Below, piece after piece: positions 12,789 to 25,959 of a DNA stretch of 64,000 nt. Under the pieces are notes generated by a model, which saw nothing but the letters and a program-made list of their open reading frames with translations, did no database searches and had not been told where the DNA came from. The position numbers were made by a program, and so were the translations under genes. Numbering within the stretch: the first letter of the stretch is position 1; every line of letters starts with the position of its first letter. Source of the stretch: Centroberyx gerrardi (lineage: Eukaryota > Chordata > Actinopteri > Beryciformes > Berycidae); the NCBI RefSeq assembly GCF_048128805.1, contig NC_136016.1, forward strand, positions 22,923,676 to 22,987,675, in the 5' to 3' direction.

Positions 12789-14198
12789 AAAGAAGCCCAG
12801 TGATAGTGCTTCATGTTGTCTAACCAAACTGTGGTCACGGTGAAAACCTCAGGCAATACCAGTCAATTAGCGGTGCGACTGTACACCATGGAAATCAAAT
12901 CAGGATTACACATGCCTGTGGAAATGCAATTAGTGAGTCTGTCTGTCAAGCCACCATTCAGCTTTTCTACACATAGAGCATGTAGCACTAAGACCTGTGG
13001 GTGTACATGTGTTCATACCTGCTAAAACAAGGGTTAAATGGAATATTTGGTAGGAAAATATGAGAAAAATGCATTAAATTTTTGTCTTCAAATGAGTGGA
13101 TGAACAGTCAAAAACAAAAAAATCATCTGTTTTCTAAGACTCTCCATTCACTTGCATACATTTTGAAAACCTTCCACATCTAAATATTAAACCATATATC
13201 CATTTTTCAAAATAAAACCATTACCTTAAGTTTATCATTCAATGTCTCTAAAATATAGAAGTAGATGTAGTCTGTAAAAGTGTTAAGTTACCTGCTATCC
13301 TTTAATAAATTAACATGATTTGATGTAATTCTGTGCTGTCAGTCTTTCTGTTAGCGGCGGTGTCACTTTTTCAGATTGTGGAAATCTCATTTTGCAACTA
13401 AATTCTTCATATACAAAGTATGTATGGTGAAAAAAAAAAAGTTCTTCCCAGGTAAAAAAGCACTTTCACTCTGAAAAAGCACAGTTCTGTTTGAGAAATA
13501 AACACACACACACCCACACACACTCAAGATTCAGGATCAGCCTTTAGCCTTGCTGTAGCGGTAGGTGTCATTGTTGCCATGGTAATATCTATTCTGCACC
13601 CGGTAATGACCCGGTGAGCGATGACAACACAGCACAACTTTATTCACAAAAATAAATAAATAAAAAATCAAAAAAACTCTCCAGTGGGAACATAACAAAG
13701 CGGACGAGGCCGTTCACGTGTGGGAAGCGCTTCTTCACACTTCCTCTCACTGAAAAAAACACAATAAAGAAATAAAACAGAGAGAGCGCGTTCGTCAGCC
13801 AGACCGTTAAAAAGCATCGCAGTTTGCAGAAGGCTGTGATCATGAACCCGGTCGACTCGGAGATCACAGACACATTTAAAATAAACTGAATAGACGGAGA
13901 GACGAAGGAACGAGCTGCCTGAGGACAAACACACAGAAACATCTCTCTGCTGACACAGCTACTGCATAAACTCACATTTAACTAGCAATGGATAGATTAA
14001 TATTATTATTACCAGCAGTAGTAGTAGTAATAGCAGTAGTGTTAGTAGTGCTAGTAGTAAGATTAGTATTATTATCTAGATTGTTGGTTGATGTTTTTTG
14101 ATGTTTCTTTTATTTTAGAGCACTTTTTAACTTAAGAAATCAAAAGTTATTCTTAATCTTATAGTGATTTTAATTATGGACAGAAAGGCAGATATAGG

Positions 14199-14260
<62 letters not shown>

Positions 14261-14372
14261 TGGATGGATAGATAGACAGATAGATAAATAGATAGATGGA
14301 GAGAGATAGATAGATAGACAGAAAGATAGATAGAGATGGATGGATGGATAGATAGATAGATAGATAGATAGG

Positions 14373-14422
<50 letters not shown>

Positions 14423-14729
14423 TTTGTTTTATTAATCCCCAGGTGCAATAAAACCTAATATCAATAAGACTTAAAAAACCTCACATACTGAATGACCTAC
14501 TGAATCCCCCTCTTTATTTCCCAGCCTTGTTCTGGTACAGTGTGTGTGTGTTTTTCGGAGCGGGGCAGGAAGCGGGCGTCCCGCTGGCTGTAGTCCCCTA
14601 CGGTCCTGACACTGTCCCACCCTGTCCCACCCTGTCTGGACACAGCGGACACCCACCCTGTTTCACCCTGCATGTTTTCCACAGGAAAAAGGCTCCAGTG
14701 TGGGTGTTGGTGTCTGTCCTGCTGCTGCT

Positions 14730-14767
<38 letters not shown>

Positions 14768-16268
14768 TCCAAAACATCAGCAATCACTGGCTAAGCAGCC
14801 ATGTATGACTGTTCAAAAATAACAGCAATGCTGGCAAGCATGTGTACATGGAAGTAATACAAAGAAAGTAAGAATGTAAGTAATAAAAGAATAGGAATGT
14901 AGCTGTTTTCTTCAAGTTAGTGTTGTAAAATAGAAACAGGAACAAGGAGCAAAACAGACACATTAACAAGCAGTCAGCTATATTTTAGCTGTTAAAGTGG
15001 AAATAAGTAAAATATTTTTTTCTGCCCAATAGCACAAAATTACCATAATCGAGTTAATCATAATCAAGTTACTGATCAATACCAGTGACTCAACAATTAC
15101 TTTACCTCCTGCTGAAATTTCTGGCCTTCAAAACTCACTCAAACTGTACTTCCCACGCACTGGAATATCATTTTTATTTTATTTTATTTGCACACACATA
15201 AAACTGCATAAAATCCAGATAATGAAAAAAAAAAAAAAGATGTGACAGGAGAGGTCAAGAAGCCACAGAAGGCTTATACAACGGACCTCCCCTCAACTTA
15301 AGGAGAAAAACAAACAATAACAAAAAAATCAATCATGAGACTAGATAACTAGCCAGCAGGCTAATTTAACAACCAGTGTTAATGTGAACATGCTAACGCT
15401 AGCTGCTACTAGATATATTAGCTAGTGTGCTAATCAGATGTGTTAAAGACGAGATGAAATGAAAAATGCCTTTAGATCACATCCCCGGTCATACTGTGCA
15501 CCTATTTAACAATATATGCCAAAAAAAATACCAAAAATCAATTTCATTGTATTCTTATATCAAAATTCAATCATGTTTTCTTCCTGTAAAACAAAATATG
15601 CCGTGTGCTTACGTAAGCATGCCCGTAACTAATTTCAACCAATAATATCATGACATCCACCCATCAATCAATCTTCAACTTTTAGCGCACAGAGCTAAGA
15701 GGCTAAGATTCATTAGTTAGCTAGCTAGCAACAGCACGGTACTTGTGTGTGTCAGGTGTGTCTTCGGGTGTTATGACACACCCACTTTTCAACGTTCAAA
15801 TCAAATTCCTCCCAACGTTATGTCCCACCTGTCTTTCCTGTTTCACTCAGAAATACGTCACGATACGGAAGTTAGATACTCTCGAAATGCCGTTTCATCT
15901 CGACTTTAACAACAAGACAGTGATGTTAGCTGACCAGATACTATGGTTAGCTAGCTAACAAGCTGACATTATCTAAACACTAAATCAATCAGATGGATCA
16001 GTGATGAAATGATCAGTTCAGTCAGAAACAGACAGAAATTAACCGTCTGTTCAGTTCTGTTGAGACGGACAAGTACGTTTGGAAATGCAATCAGCCACTG
16101 TTGCCCAAAAGCTGAGGACCTCCAACATGGCCGCCAGAGTGGGGGTTACATCACCTGAAACACGCTGCGCTGTCCCATGCCATTCTCTGACTTGGACCAG
16201 AGTGAGTTACTGTATATTCTCTATAAGCTGTATGAATACAGTAAAGAGAGGCCCTGCACAAGGACTTA

Positions 16269-16317
<49 letters not shown>

Positions 16318-18827
16318 TTTACCTGTGCTCCTCTGGAATAGGACCTGAATATGGTGCAGAATCGCCCCTGGCCGGACGTGTCCCTGAAACAACATGAGAG
16401 AAAGGTCAAAGGTCAAGATGTCACATTCATTCACACACACACACAGCTGCTGTCAGTTAAACTCACAAGCTCCTGCAAACAAGCCTTTAGTCTACTGAAC
16501 TGTCGACTTTGCATTAGTTTCTAAGGAAATGGCTGCATGTATTTTTATCCATACATTACAATGAGGCTACTACACTGGGAAATGGGCTTGACTCAATGGA
16601 GTATCTACAGTATTTATGTTGAAGCATGCCTACATCCTCCATATGTTTCATTCCAAAACACTATATATCCAGTTTTTAAATAAAATTGACGCCAGAAATA
16701 CCTTAGTCACTATTTCATAAACACGATTTCAGCTTCAAAAGCATAACTACCTTGTAAGCAGAGAGGTTTTGAGATGACTCATAACTTTCACAGTGACCCA
16801 TAATGTGCGTTACATTCATGCCAGCACTCATTCTGTCTGAGTCGGCGTCCGTTTTCCCGTCCAAATGGCTTGTTGTATCATTTTTTGTGGAGTGAAAGTT
16901 TTCACAGCTAGAGCGACTCCGCTGCACCGGCACAGGCCGTGTTTTTTAAGCCCAGCGATGACGTCGTCGATCTGAATGATGAACAGCTTTCCTACAGCGA
17001 AATCCTCACATTATCATATTATCCCCCTTTTTCAGAAAACACAGGACTGTACTCTGGGTCTGTTTTTCTGCGGAGCGTCCAGAGTGAAAAACAAGAGCAT
17101 GTTTCCAAACAGCATTCTCCGGAGCTGAATACCACAGCAGTGTTTGGGTTGGCACGCTCGGACGCACGCTGGCCGCCGGCCCAGCGCTCCCGACTCGTCC
17201 AGATCGACGGCAGCTGCCGGTTTGTAAGTCAGGTTGTCACCGTCCAGAAAAACACAGGGAAGACGTGATTTAACATGAACTGATATCGAGAGACGCCATC
17301 TGTTGATACCGCCGGTGCTGCACGCCGAATATTATCATTATTTACTAGATTTGGTACGGGAAAGTAGAAGCGTAACTGACCCTAAAGGAAAAGTTATCTT
17401 GTTGTTACCTGACAGTTGTTGTACTCATGATACTGCAGTGTCATGTTAGCTCGCTGTGAGTCAACATGTTCGTAGCCCGGGGAAGGGGACAGGACGCTAT
17501 TAACACACACACACACACACACACACGCTGACATACACCCTCTGCTAAAGAGCTAAAGAGCCTCATCCGCTTATACATCAAACAAAGTTACAGATTAATA
17601 ATTTAATATTGACTCGGCTAAAAGCAAAACCGTGCTAAAAATACCTCAGTGAGGCGAAGCCCGGGAGCTTAGAGGCACGGAGGAGAGAGACGGGGGGCGG
17701 ACGGATGTACGCTACATGTGAGCAGCTTTAAGTGCCGCGTGTTGCCTTCCACATCTTCCTTTCTGCACTTCTGTCAGTGACAGAGTGCACGGCACGCATG
17801 TATAGCGTGTGGATGTCCATGTATATGTAATACATGTGTGCAAGTGTGTGTGTGCATTCTTCCATGTCTCATTGCCCTTTTCCTGCTGCCTGGGTAAAAT
17901 GTGTCCAGCAACAATAGAGGCTTTGCAGTTGCATCACGAATCTCCTAGCAACTACGTCTGCTGCCATATTAGACTATTGGCAAATAATGGCTAAATAAGT
18001 AATATCTAACAAGCAGCTAGAAACAGAGAGCAGCTGAGTCAGCTTGTTGTGGTGTGGCTGTAGATCCATTCAGTAACGTTCTCAGTAAAAGTGAATAGTG
18101 TGATAAGGTGGATTTGGTTACTGTGACACAGTAAACTGTCTTGTCTTTAGCTCTAGTCTCTACTCCAAAACACTCTGAGTTGTAGCTTGAGAAGAGTCAG
18201 CTCAGTTAACCTGAACAAACTGTTAGCTAGCTAACTAGCCAGCAAACACACTGATGTTAATGTGAACATGCTAACGCTAGCTGCTACTAGATACGTTAGC
18301 TAGTGTGCTAATCAGATGTGTTAACAACAAGACAGTGATGGTTAGCTGATACAGATACTATGGTTAGCTAGCTAACAAGCTGACATTATCTAAACACTAA
18401 ATCAATCAGATGGATCAGTGATGAAATGATCAGCAGTCAGAAACAGCACAGAAATTAACCGATTGTTGTCAGCTGCTGTTGCCAGGAGCTGATGACCTCC
18501 AATATGGCCGCCAGAGGATGCGTTGCGTCACCTGATGCCCTTATGCCACAAAGAGAAATCGGCCTCACATGCTGCTTGTTTACTCTCTGTAACTTTCTGC
18601 TGTGTAACTTCACAGCTCTGTCCAGCTGACCTCATTTTACACAATAAGCCTTTCTGCCTTAATCACATCAGCATGAGGCAGCTGGGAGAGCCGTAATGAA
18701 GGAAATGGGAGGCCACTCGGCTCTAGTCAAAGGTGAGTGCGCTTCAGAGTTCGTGCTCATTTCACGACTCATTCTGTGATCACGTTGGTGCGGGTGTATG
18801 CGGTAGTGTAGTATGTGTGTGTGCATG

Positions 18828-18860
<33 letters not shown>

Positions 18861-19138
18861 GTACCAGAGTTGCAGCTTGACTCTTCTTCCGTCCAGGAGG
18901 ATGGTGGTCGTCTTGTAGTCGATTCCTGAAACAAACGGGACAAAAACACATTCCTCAGTCTCCCAACTGATAGAAATGCAACTAATTCAGATTTTGTTTA
19001 TGGCAATATTTAATTTTTTTTGTGTAAAATTTGCTTTATAGTTGGATGGAAACACAGCTGCAGAATGTGGAGAAAAGAGTCGATCAGGTTTCCACAGACG
19101 ACCAGGAATTCTGACCTTTGACCTCAACTCACCCAGGG

Positions 19139-19189
<51 letters not shown>

Positions 19190-19539
19190 CAGTCTGTGCA
19201 ATATAGTGTTAGTGTGTGAAGTGATAAGGTGTTAGGTAAGTGCTGGAGTGATACCACACACTTTGACGCCTTGGAGTGAATGAAGGAAAGGAGGAGAGGA
19301 GGTAGAGGAGGAAAGGAGGAGATAGGACAGGAAAGGAGGAGAGGAGGGTAGAGGAATAAAGGAGAGGAGGTAGAGGAGGAAAGGAGGAGAGGAGGTGAAG
19401 GAATAAAGGAAAGGAGATAGAGGAGGAAAGGGGGAAAGGAGGAGAGATGAAAGAGGAGGAAAGGAGGTTGGAATTTGTGTATTTCAAAGGAGTCAAATTT
19501 CCGTCACAGCGTTCCAGAGGTGTGTGTGTGTTTGCGAGT

Positions 19540-19615
<76 letters not shown>

Positions 19616-19718
19616 GACCATGTGGACATAAGGAGTTAAAGCCTGAACAGAGTGGAGGGAGGAGGCACCAGATGATGAAATCCACATTGGATCAGACCCA
19701 GCGGCCGTGACTCATCCA

Positions 19719-19780
<62 letters not shown>

Positions 19781-20087
19781 CTAGAGTGTGACTTCACCTA
19801 ATCATCACATTCAGAGTTTCTTTATTCACCAAGTCCAATAAACACACTGGAATTAGCACTTTTGACAGTACATACTGACACACATGGCACAGAGATAACA
19901 AGACCTCACACACACACACACACACACACACTTCCGACACTGATATTTCAGTACTACTTTGATGCTGCTGCGAAAGGCTGAACTGACTTTTATAAACGTT
20001 CAAGACTTTCACCAAATATATTCAGCAAGTTGAAACTCCATATCAGCCTCGCCTCCAGAGGGTGGAAACATGCGGATTGGAATAGTT

Positions 20088-20120
<33 letters not shown>

Positions 20121-20136
20121 AGAGGAAGAGGAAGAA

Positions 20137-20183
<47 letters not shown>

Positions 20184-22460
20184 AGGAGAAGGAGGAGGAG
20201 GAGGAGTCAAACAGCTCAAACAGTCCAGCAGGATCCCAGTCCAGCTGAACTGGTTGACAAACTGGTGCCAGGAGACAAATATGGAACTATTTCAAATATC
20301 AGACCAACATCAAACCCGATGTGGAAAAGCTCCTACAGAGCCGACCAGGTCTAGTCTGGTTCCAGACTCCTGAATCTCGTCCCTCCACTCTTCAGATCAC
20401 TGTCGAGCGATCCGGAGAGTCTGCTGTTTCCCTCGACAACGGCTTGTTCTCGCTCAGAGAAACAATCGAGCCAATCAGAGCCTTTGTGGGCGGGACTAAA
20501 GTTGGTGACATTTTTAACCTGTGCCAGAGCCAGAAAAACATGGAACCATTTGCGCGGTTTTTCATTGGCGTTTCAGCAGAATAGATTTCTTGAATTTGAA
20601 ATCACCTCCTTAACCAAACAAATTGTCTTTGCAAAGACGACATTTTTTGTCCAAAAGGAGCGACATTCTTGGGTCAGTTGGTAAATGTCTGGCTAACCAA
20701 TGGATGTAGAGGCTGACTGGCTGCAGCATCATGTGACTGAAGTGACGTCAGAGCGGCCGGATACTTCAGTCTCTAGTGATCGGTTCAGATACGTCGGTCA
20801 CTAGTGATCGGTTCAGATACGTCGGCCTCTAGTGATCGGTTCAGATACGTCGGTCTCTAGTGATCGGTTCAGATACGTCGGTCACTAGTGATCGGTTCAG
20901 ATACGTCGGTCACTAGTGATCGGTTCAGATACGTCGGTCTCTAGTGATCGGTTCAGATACGTCGGTCACTAGTGATCGGTTCAGATACGTCGGTCTCTAG
21001 TGATCGGTTCAGATACGTCTGTCTCTAGTGATCGGTTCAGATACGTCGGTCTCTAGTGATCGGTTCAGATACGTCGTCACTAGTGATCGGTTCAGATACT
21101 TCTGTCTCTAGTGATCGGTTCAGATACGTCGGTCTCTAGTGATCGGTTCAGATACTTCGGTCACTAGTGATCGGTTCAGATACGTCTGTCTCTAGTGATC
21201 GGTTCAGATACTTCTGTCTCTAGTGATCGGTTCAGATACGTCGGTCTCTAGTGATCGGTTCAGATACTTCGGTCACTAGTGATCGGTTCAGATACGTCGT
21301 CACTAGTGATCGGTTCAGATACTTCTGTCTCTAGTGATCGGTTCAGATACGTCTGTCTCTAGTGATCGGTTCAGATACGTCGTCACTAGTGATCGGTTCA
21401 GATACGTCTGTCTCTAGTGATCGGTTCAGATACGTCGGTCTCTAGTGATCGGTTCAGATACTTCGGTCACTAGTGATCGGTTCAGATACGTCGGCCTCTA
21501 GCGATCGGTTCAGATACGTCGGTCACTAGTGATCGGTTCAGATACGTCGGTCACTAGTGATCGGTTCAGATACGTCGGCCTCTAGCGATCGGTTCAGATA
21601 CGTCGGTCACTAGCGATCAGTTCGGGGAAAATCAACCCCCCCCCACACAGAAAACAGCTAACGAGGAGGAAATCTCAGGCTGAATAACGGAGTGGAACCA
21701 GATGGAGGTTCAGTCTGAAGATCTAGACCAGGTGAAGTGAAGTAACACTTTTTTTTATTCCATCTCCAAACCTCCTTCAGCAGGAGAGTGGGATTAGAAC
21801 CAGAGACTTTCTGCTGCTGCTTCCTCTGACAGCAGATTAGGAAAGTCTCATCCTGCTGCTGCGAGCTTCCAACCAAGACGAGACGGATTTACTGAAGAAT
21901 CTCAGACATTTGTCCCCACGCCCACCGGCTTTACACACACACACACACACACAGGCACGTTCACACACTTAAGTCCATCACTGATGCCCAGTTATTCAAA
22001 ACATCCTGTCAGAACGCATGGCCTTCCTGTTTCTGTGGGCGTTAACTCTGATTCACTGCTAACCGCCTCTATCACACACACACACACACACACACCCACA
22101 CACACACACACACACACACCTACACACACACACACACTTGATTAGCTGCTAATATCAGGCTGCTGTCACATGTATCCCCTGTGGGAACAAAAGCGGCGCG
22201 CGGCTCATCTCTTTTATAACAGTAATTATCAGGAGCTGTCTGCTCTCTGGGGAATTAAAGACACACTCCACTGTGGAGCTTTCAACAATGGCTCTGCTCT
22301 GGAGTGTCACACACACACACACACACGCACACACACACACACACACACAGAGACATACGCATGTTACATAAATGCTCTCGAGCGCTCGGTGCCTTACCAT
22401 GCAGAAGTGCCTATTAAAATGAGTTACAGTAACACAGCATGAAAGACCCAGAGGGAGAGG

Positions 22461-22549
<89 letters not shown>

Positions 22550-22946
22550 TGGGTGACTGGCGTTCCTGCTTTCTTCTACAGAAAACACATTTGCGCGTCG
22601 GAGTCTTTTGTGCCTCGATCAATAGAGGTTGAAAAAAGAACAATAAAAATGTCGCTGTGTCGTGTCGGCCGGCCGCTGACAACAGCCTGAACAGCCAGAA
22701 ACAGCCAGAAACAGCCTGAACAACAATCAGCCTGACATCAAAAGCGAACGGCTTTTCTGGAGGAAAACAGAAAACACGTGCGCGCCCCGTCCCGTCCCGT
22801 CCCGTCCCGTCCCGTCCCGTCCCGTCCCGTCGTGTCACATTCCATAAAGTCTTCTTCTTCGGTTTATTTCTCAAAGCGTCAGTTCAGCTGCCAGTCAACC
22901 TTCTCATGAACTTTGACTTCATCATCTTGACCCCAGGACCCAAGTG

Positions 22947-22995
<49 letters not shown>

Positions 22996-23299
22996 TCCCT
23001 GTGCCATGTGTTTCAGTACTGTGTGTCTATGTTTGTGTTTATGCACCATTGTCACCATGACTAACTGCTGTACATTTATTGTATTTGGTGAATAAAATGT
23101 TCCTGATTCTGATTATTAGGTAAAGTCAAGCTGTGCGTGTGTGTGTGTGTGTGTGTGAGTGTGGTCCCTGTGCCATGTGTTTCAGTACTGTGTGTCTATG
23201 TTTGTGTTTATGCACCATTGTCACCATGACTAACTGCTGTACATTTATTGTGTTTGGTAAATAAAACATTCCTGATTCTGATTATTAGGTTAAGTCAAG

Positions 23300-23333
<34 letters not shown>

Positions 23334-25605
23334 AACTCTGACTGTGTGTCTGTTTCAGTGTATGAGTGTCTGTCTCTGTGTGTGTGTGTGTTGGTATTTA
23401 GGAGTAAGTTAGTTAGCATCCTGCCTCGACTTGCATCAGAAATCGTGTCAAAACTTATTTTAACTGTTTTTAATTATATTTATTCGATATTCTTGGCCTA
23501 GACAGAGTGGAAATGCATCACTTCTACAGCTAGAAGAGTCTCAGAGAGCCAAAACCTCCGCCAACACTGAACAGTTCTGCAACTTTGCTGTTAAACCCAA
23601 ACACATTGTTCCTATCACTTACATCTGAAGTTGAATTTGAAGTCTGATTTATTGATCCTGCAAACAGACACTTAGGATTTGGAATGAAGTCTGTGTCTCT
23701 GTTAGTTTCATAGTTCTGGCTAAAAAAACGATAATCATATAATGGTGTAAATCCCAGATCTAGATCACTACCAACATCGAATCAGTTGTTCCTCGGCCCA
23801 AGACCGATCTGTCCACCAATTTTAATGGACATTTTTTTAGATATCCTGCTGACTGACTAATAGGGATGAACACATAACCTTCTTGGCAGAGGAAATAAAA
23901 ATCTTCATGTTATAAAATCACTTAATTTTTTCCTCTGACTCTACCCAGGCACACTAAACTAAACTAAACTGAGCTGAAGTGAATTTCTGACACGTTCATC
24001 TCTGAAGATCTACGACAGAGCAGCTCTGTTTCCATCTGGCATCACAGAGTTGATGTCAATTCATGAATTAACTCAATTGGAATTTAACTGGAATTTCTGG
24101 AAGTTTAATTAGACTCAATGAAATTCTATGAAATTCCATGTTTTTTTTTGTTTTTTCTCACCACATATCTGAGATTCCACATATATATTATCAATACTGA
24201 ACATCATAAAATGTTAAAGGAACCTCTCAGGTGGTATTTGATTCAGAACATGTAATGGTAATCCATACATTATGGATTGAATGTGTTTGATTTGTTGAAC
24301 TGTCTTTTATTGGATTCATAATGTTTTGATTTATAATGTTTAGAGTCGAGACAAACTCTCTTAGAAGTGGAATTTCATGGAATTTAATGGGATTCAGTTC
24401 TGTTTCCTGTCATTCAATTCAGTTCACATTCTGTTTCCTTACAGCTGGGAGACTTTCACACTGCAGGAGCTGAGCTGGAGTTTAACATGAATTCTCAGTT
24501 TAGTTCATGAATGGCTCCAAACCTGCTGTATTAACACGCGTCTCCAGGTTATATCCAGGTTGTGTCAAGGTGTGATTTAACTGGATTACATTTACATCGG
24601 ACATTAAAATGCATCTCCGGCGAACAAAGTGAAATTGGATTCCTCTTTCCCTCGCCAAAACTCAGACTGACACTCACATTTCTTCCTAACATTCCCGATT
24701 CCCGTCCTTTAAAGCTGACAGTGAACGCCTCGTCTCCCCTCCTGCACAGCTGGATTTGCCTGCGCTTCCTCATTAGATCCAACACACACACACACAACTT
24801 TATTTCCCTTTTTATGTAGTTTCTATCTGTGGATGGGAGACAGAAATCTACAATTTGTTCTTAATGTGGCTAAATGCTTCTTCAGAATATCTTGGGTGCA
24901 TTTATACCTGGATTTTACGCATTTTTTTTTAGACATTTCAATTACAAATTTAATTGTTCTCCACCCCCACATCTCCCTCCCTCTCTCTGTCCTTGCTCCT
25001 CACTCTCTCTCTTTTCTACTCTACTACTACTTGTACTACTAATTGTAGTGCCTATAATTATTACTTCATCACTAAATAACTCCTGAATGAATGAATTGAA
25101 CATCACAGACTGATATATAATGATATATAACAGTGTAAGACGATCCAAAGAGGGAGTTTTCCCTTTAAAGAAATAAAATATCTTATGAAAACAGACCTTT
25201 AAAAGAAATCTGCTTTTGTTTCGGCACCTCAAAATGATTTGTTGTGTGTTGCAAGATTTCTTATCGGCTTTTATTGTAGAGAGTAACAGAGCAGCTCATT
25301 GTATTCTGAAGTGGAAACGGAAGAACTAAGTGCAAAAGCAACACAGTGCCTTGATAAATAAATGTGACAAAATGTTCCCGAAACCCCAGAATGATCCTGA
25401 TATGTGACGGGGGGGAAAGAAGCTCAGGAGAAAAGAGGAAGAACGGAGAGAATTAGAGCGAACAGAGAAGGAAGGAAGATATGGGAGAGGGAGATGTGTG
25501 TGTGTGTGTGTGTGTGGTGTGTGTGTGTGTGAAGTACAGGAGATATTCTGGGAGAAACGCAACAGACCAGTCCAACCTACACACACATGTTCATGTTCCT
25601 TCCAT

Positions 25606-25641
<36 letters not shown>

Positions 25642-25751
25642 GTATATATACACACACACACACACACGCCCTCAATGTACAGGAAGACTCACAAATATGT
25701 GCATCCATCCACACGTGTGCACAAGCATGCATCACTGACATGACATCACTC

Positions 25752-25803
<52 letters not shown>

Positions 25804-25917
25804 ACACACACACACACACACACAATAAACCAGCATGCATGATACATGAAACATCTTGAGGAAGTGCTGTTACATAAGAGGTTGAGACATTAAGGCTTGT
25901 CGACAGACGTAGAGATT

Positions 25918-25959
<42 letters not shown>

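Noticed and set aside
15743..15958. ORF shared with 27922-28272, a possible conserved small protein
   Set aside because: Both lie within copies of the same MITE; similarity comes from the element and both run into flanking DNA.
22155..22874. 239-codon minus-strand ORF
   Set aside because: It is built from GGGAC, CT and TG repeats and has no domain.
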